A stretch of DNA of 64,000 bases, from positions 43,508 to 107,507 of the forward strand of contig MEFV01000011.1 of the NCBI GenBank assembly GCA_001725255.1. Direction: 5' to 3'. The notes beneath the pieces are model-generated. The model had not been told where the DNA came from. It searched no databases and was given only the letters and a program-made list of their open reading frames with translations. Positions 62,568 through 64,000 of the stretch are shown here, one piece after another. Positions within the stretch are counted from its first letter, which is position 1. The number at the start of each line of letters is the position of its first letter. The position numbers and the translations under genes are program-made. Source of the stretch: Comamonas sp. SCN 67-35. GTDB lineage: Bacteria; Pseudomonadota; Gammaproteobacteria; Burkholderiales; Burkholderiaceae_C.

Positions 62568-63888
62568 ATGCGAGCAAGGCTGAAGGACTGGGAACGAGAG
62601 TTGGATGTGCTGCATGCGCGGCTTGGTGCGTTGTTCCGCCGCTCGGAGCCGCGTGAACGCAGCCTGTCATATCTGAAGGGTCTGCTCAGCGCGGTGCAGC
62701 GCAAGAACGGCTGGCAGTTGGCCGAGTGGATGGGCGAAGCCACACCCGACGGGGTGCAGCACCTGCTGGAGCGTGCGTCCTGGGATGCCGATGCCGCACG
62801 CGATGTGCTGCGCGAATATGTGGTCGAACACCTGGGCGATGACGATGGGGTACTGATCGTCGACGAGACAGGCTTCATCAAGAAGGGAGAGCATTCCGCG
62901 GGCGTACAGCGCCAGTACAGCGGCACCGCCGGACGGATCGAGAACAGCCAGATCGGGGTGTTCCTGTGCTACGCGGGTCGAGGCGGCAGCGCCTTCATCG
63001 ATCGAGGGCTGTATATCCCGCGTCAATGGAGCGACGACCGGACACGCAGCGAGGCGGCGGGCATCCCAGCGGATGTGGAGTTCGCCACTAAGCCGCAAAT
63101 GGCGCGCCAGATGCTGAAGCGGGCGCTGGAGGCGGGCGTACCCTGCGGCTGGGTCACGGGCGACGAAGTCTATGGAGGCGACCGGCGCCTGAGGGTCTGG
63201 CTGGAGTCACGCGAGCAGCCCTTCGTGCTGGCGGTGGCCAGGGATGAGCCGCTGTGGTGGCAGGGTCCGAAGCATATCAAGGCCGAGGTCATCGCACAGG
63301 CCCTGGCCCCGCAAGCATTCAAGCGCCTGTCGGCCGGCCCCGGTGCCAAGGGCGAGCGCCTGTACGATTGGGCGCTGGCACCGCTGTGGCGGCTGCAGTT
63401 GACGCCCGAGGAGAAGCGCTGGGGCCACTACCTGCTGGTGCGCCGCAGCCTCGATGACAGGCAGGAGATGGCCTACTACGTGGTCTTCGCACCCAGGGCG
63501 AAGACCAGGCTCAAGAAGTTGGCGCAGGTCGCTGGCAGGCGCTGGGAGATCGAGATCGGCTTCGAAGCCACCAAGGGCGAATGCGGGCTGGACCAGTACG
63601 AGGTGCGCCGCTGGCAGGGGTGGTACCGCCACATCACGCTGTCGCTGCTGGCGCATGCCTTGTTGGTGGCATTGCGGGCACGGGAGAAAAAAAACAGCGC
63701 AGCAGTCCGAACCGGGACTGATCGCGTTGAGCGTGCCTGAAATACGCCGTCTGCTGACGCGCCTGCTGTGGCACGCCAGCCGCAGTATCGAGCACGCGCT
63801 GCACTGGTCGACTTGGCGGCGCAGGCACCAGCACCGCGCCCGCCAGTGCCACTACAGGCGCAGAGGGTGTGCTCCTCCTATGGATTAA
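62568..63888 (+). pseudogene. IS701-family DDE transposase, frameshifted at an A8 run
   Basis: The first 390 codons (62568-63740) encode the N-terminal domain and the DDE core: VDETGFIKKGEHSAGVQRQY and SGTAGRIENSQIGVFL are diagnostic, and VTGDEVYGGDRRLR and WEIEIGFEATKGE cover the later acidic residues. At the A8 run 63687-63694 the in-frame reading turns into a short non-homologous tail ending at 63740. The +1 frame continues plausibly (LIALSVPEIRRLLTRLLW, RRRHQHRARQCHYRR) to a stop at 63888. With seven A the gene would be a normal ~440-residue transposase. Options are mutation, sequencing error or transcriptional slippage at the A-run. Confidence 0.85.
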
Positions 63889-63889
63889 A

Positions 63890-63902
63890 TACGGCTGTAG
63901 TA
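63890..63902. repeat. IS right terminal inverted repeat
   Basis: TACGGCTGTAGTA, the exact reverse complement of 62513-62525, followed by the right CTAG copy. Confidence 0.9.
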
Positions 63903-63906
63903 CTAG
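63903..63906. repeat. Target-site duplication CTAG (right)
   Basis: This is the second copy of the duplicated target, matching 62509-62512. Confidence 0.8.
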
Positions 63907-63934
63907 TACGTCAACACGTAAATTACGGAACGTA

Positions 63935-64000
63935 ATGGCGTCCCAGCTTTCGGTCGGCATCCTGTCGAGTGAACTTCCACTCGATTGTGCATCGCTGCGC
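63935..64000 (+). CDS. Possible start of a gene cut by the window edge
   Basis: An ATG at 63935 opens 22 codons to the window end (MASQLSVGILSSELPLDCAS), without family-level recognition. A CGTAA-A-TTACG palindrome precedes it at 63917-63927, resembling an operator. If real, it would be the next gene of the stress island, separated from the kinase by the IS insertion. Chance openness over such a short stretch is quite possible. Confidence 0.25.
   Translation, partial: MASQLSVGILSSELPLDCASLR

Larger units (their letters stand above)
62513..63902 (+). mobile_element. IS701-like insertion sequence, complete ends
   Basis: This is a 1390-bp element bounded by perfect 13-bp inverted repeats TACTACAGCCGTA (62513-62525) and TACGGCTGTAGTA (63890-63902), flanked by CTAG duplications. 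It carries one transposase gene, disrupted by a frameshift. Perfect ends and an intact duplication suggest recent insertion. It separates the stress-island kinase from whatever follows. Confidence 0.93.

Overview
ORGANISM. The window is GC-rich bacterial chromosome with dense, mostly operonic coding and no phage or plasmid backbone. A radC / fkpB-ispH block, serS next to tRNA-Ser, a QseB/QseC-like pair beside a Do protease, metR-metE, and a dispersed ~46-bp repeat starting TTGATAGCTG (five copies) point to a betaproteobacterium of the Burkholderiales, most likely a Comamonadaceae (Acidovorax/Alicycliphilus/Comamonas relatives). This assignment is inference from gene order and style; no database search was possible. 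LAYOUT. (1) 1-5994, core genome: an edge fragment, radC, fkpB-ispH (ATGA overlap), a CNNM/CorC-type transporter, a CBS-pair protein, serS and tRNA-Ser(CGA) with a terminator. (2) 6168-16728, a catabolic module of visibly lower GC directly downstream of the tRNA gene: one long minus-strand operon encoding a two-permease sugar-type ABC importer, two related SMP-30/strictosidine-synthase-like propellers (one fused to a permease), an aldehyde dehydrogenase and a zinc alcohol dehydrogenase, faced by a divergent IclR regulator with two back-to-back palindromes over its -10 box. (3) 16741-25368, a CoA-ester catabolic region: MmgE/PrpD, CaiB/BaiF CoA-transferase, acyl-CoA dehydrogenase and an HTD2-like hydratase with a LysR regulator, then a ThDP enzyme divergent from a second IclR regulator. 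(4) 25435-45101, housekeeping and stress genes: Do protease plus two-component system, polar amino-acid ABC importer, metR/metE with a perfect MetR box, an AhpD-like protein, DUF488, cytochrome b561, a hotdog dehydratase, AlkB, an exported creatininase-like protein and beta-propeller, DAHP synthase, acylphosphatase, Ada-type methyltransferase, an APH/kinase fusion, YchF. (5) 45361-62512, a stress/energy-limitation island: Spy-like Gly/Met-rich protein, BON protein, Hsp20, an SDR whose catalytic Tyr reads His, an MgtA-type P-ATPase, two universal stress proteins, a phosphoribosyltransferase, an ADP-forming acyl-CoA synthetase/GNAT fusion, a PaaK-like ligase, a DksA/TraR protein, a host-attachment-family protein and a two-component system. 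FNR/Anr-type boxes (TTGAC-N4-ATCAA and close variants) recur upstream of its transcription units, so it looks like a low-oxygen regulon comparable to the lxa locus of Burkholderia cenocepacia. (6) 62513-63902, an IS701-like element with 13-bp terminal repeats and a CTAG target duplication, inserted exactly at the stop codon of the sensor kinase; its transposase is frameshifted at an A8 run. The last 94 bases open a possible further gene. HOW THE PARTS WORK TOGETHER. Regions 2 and 3 are self-contained uptake/oxidation modules, each with a local regulator and visible operator-like palindromes. Region 5 combines chaperone, nucleotide-binding stress proteins, CoA-ester energy metabolism and stringent-response-type regulation under probable oxygen control.
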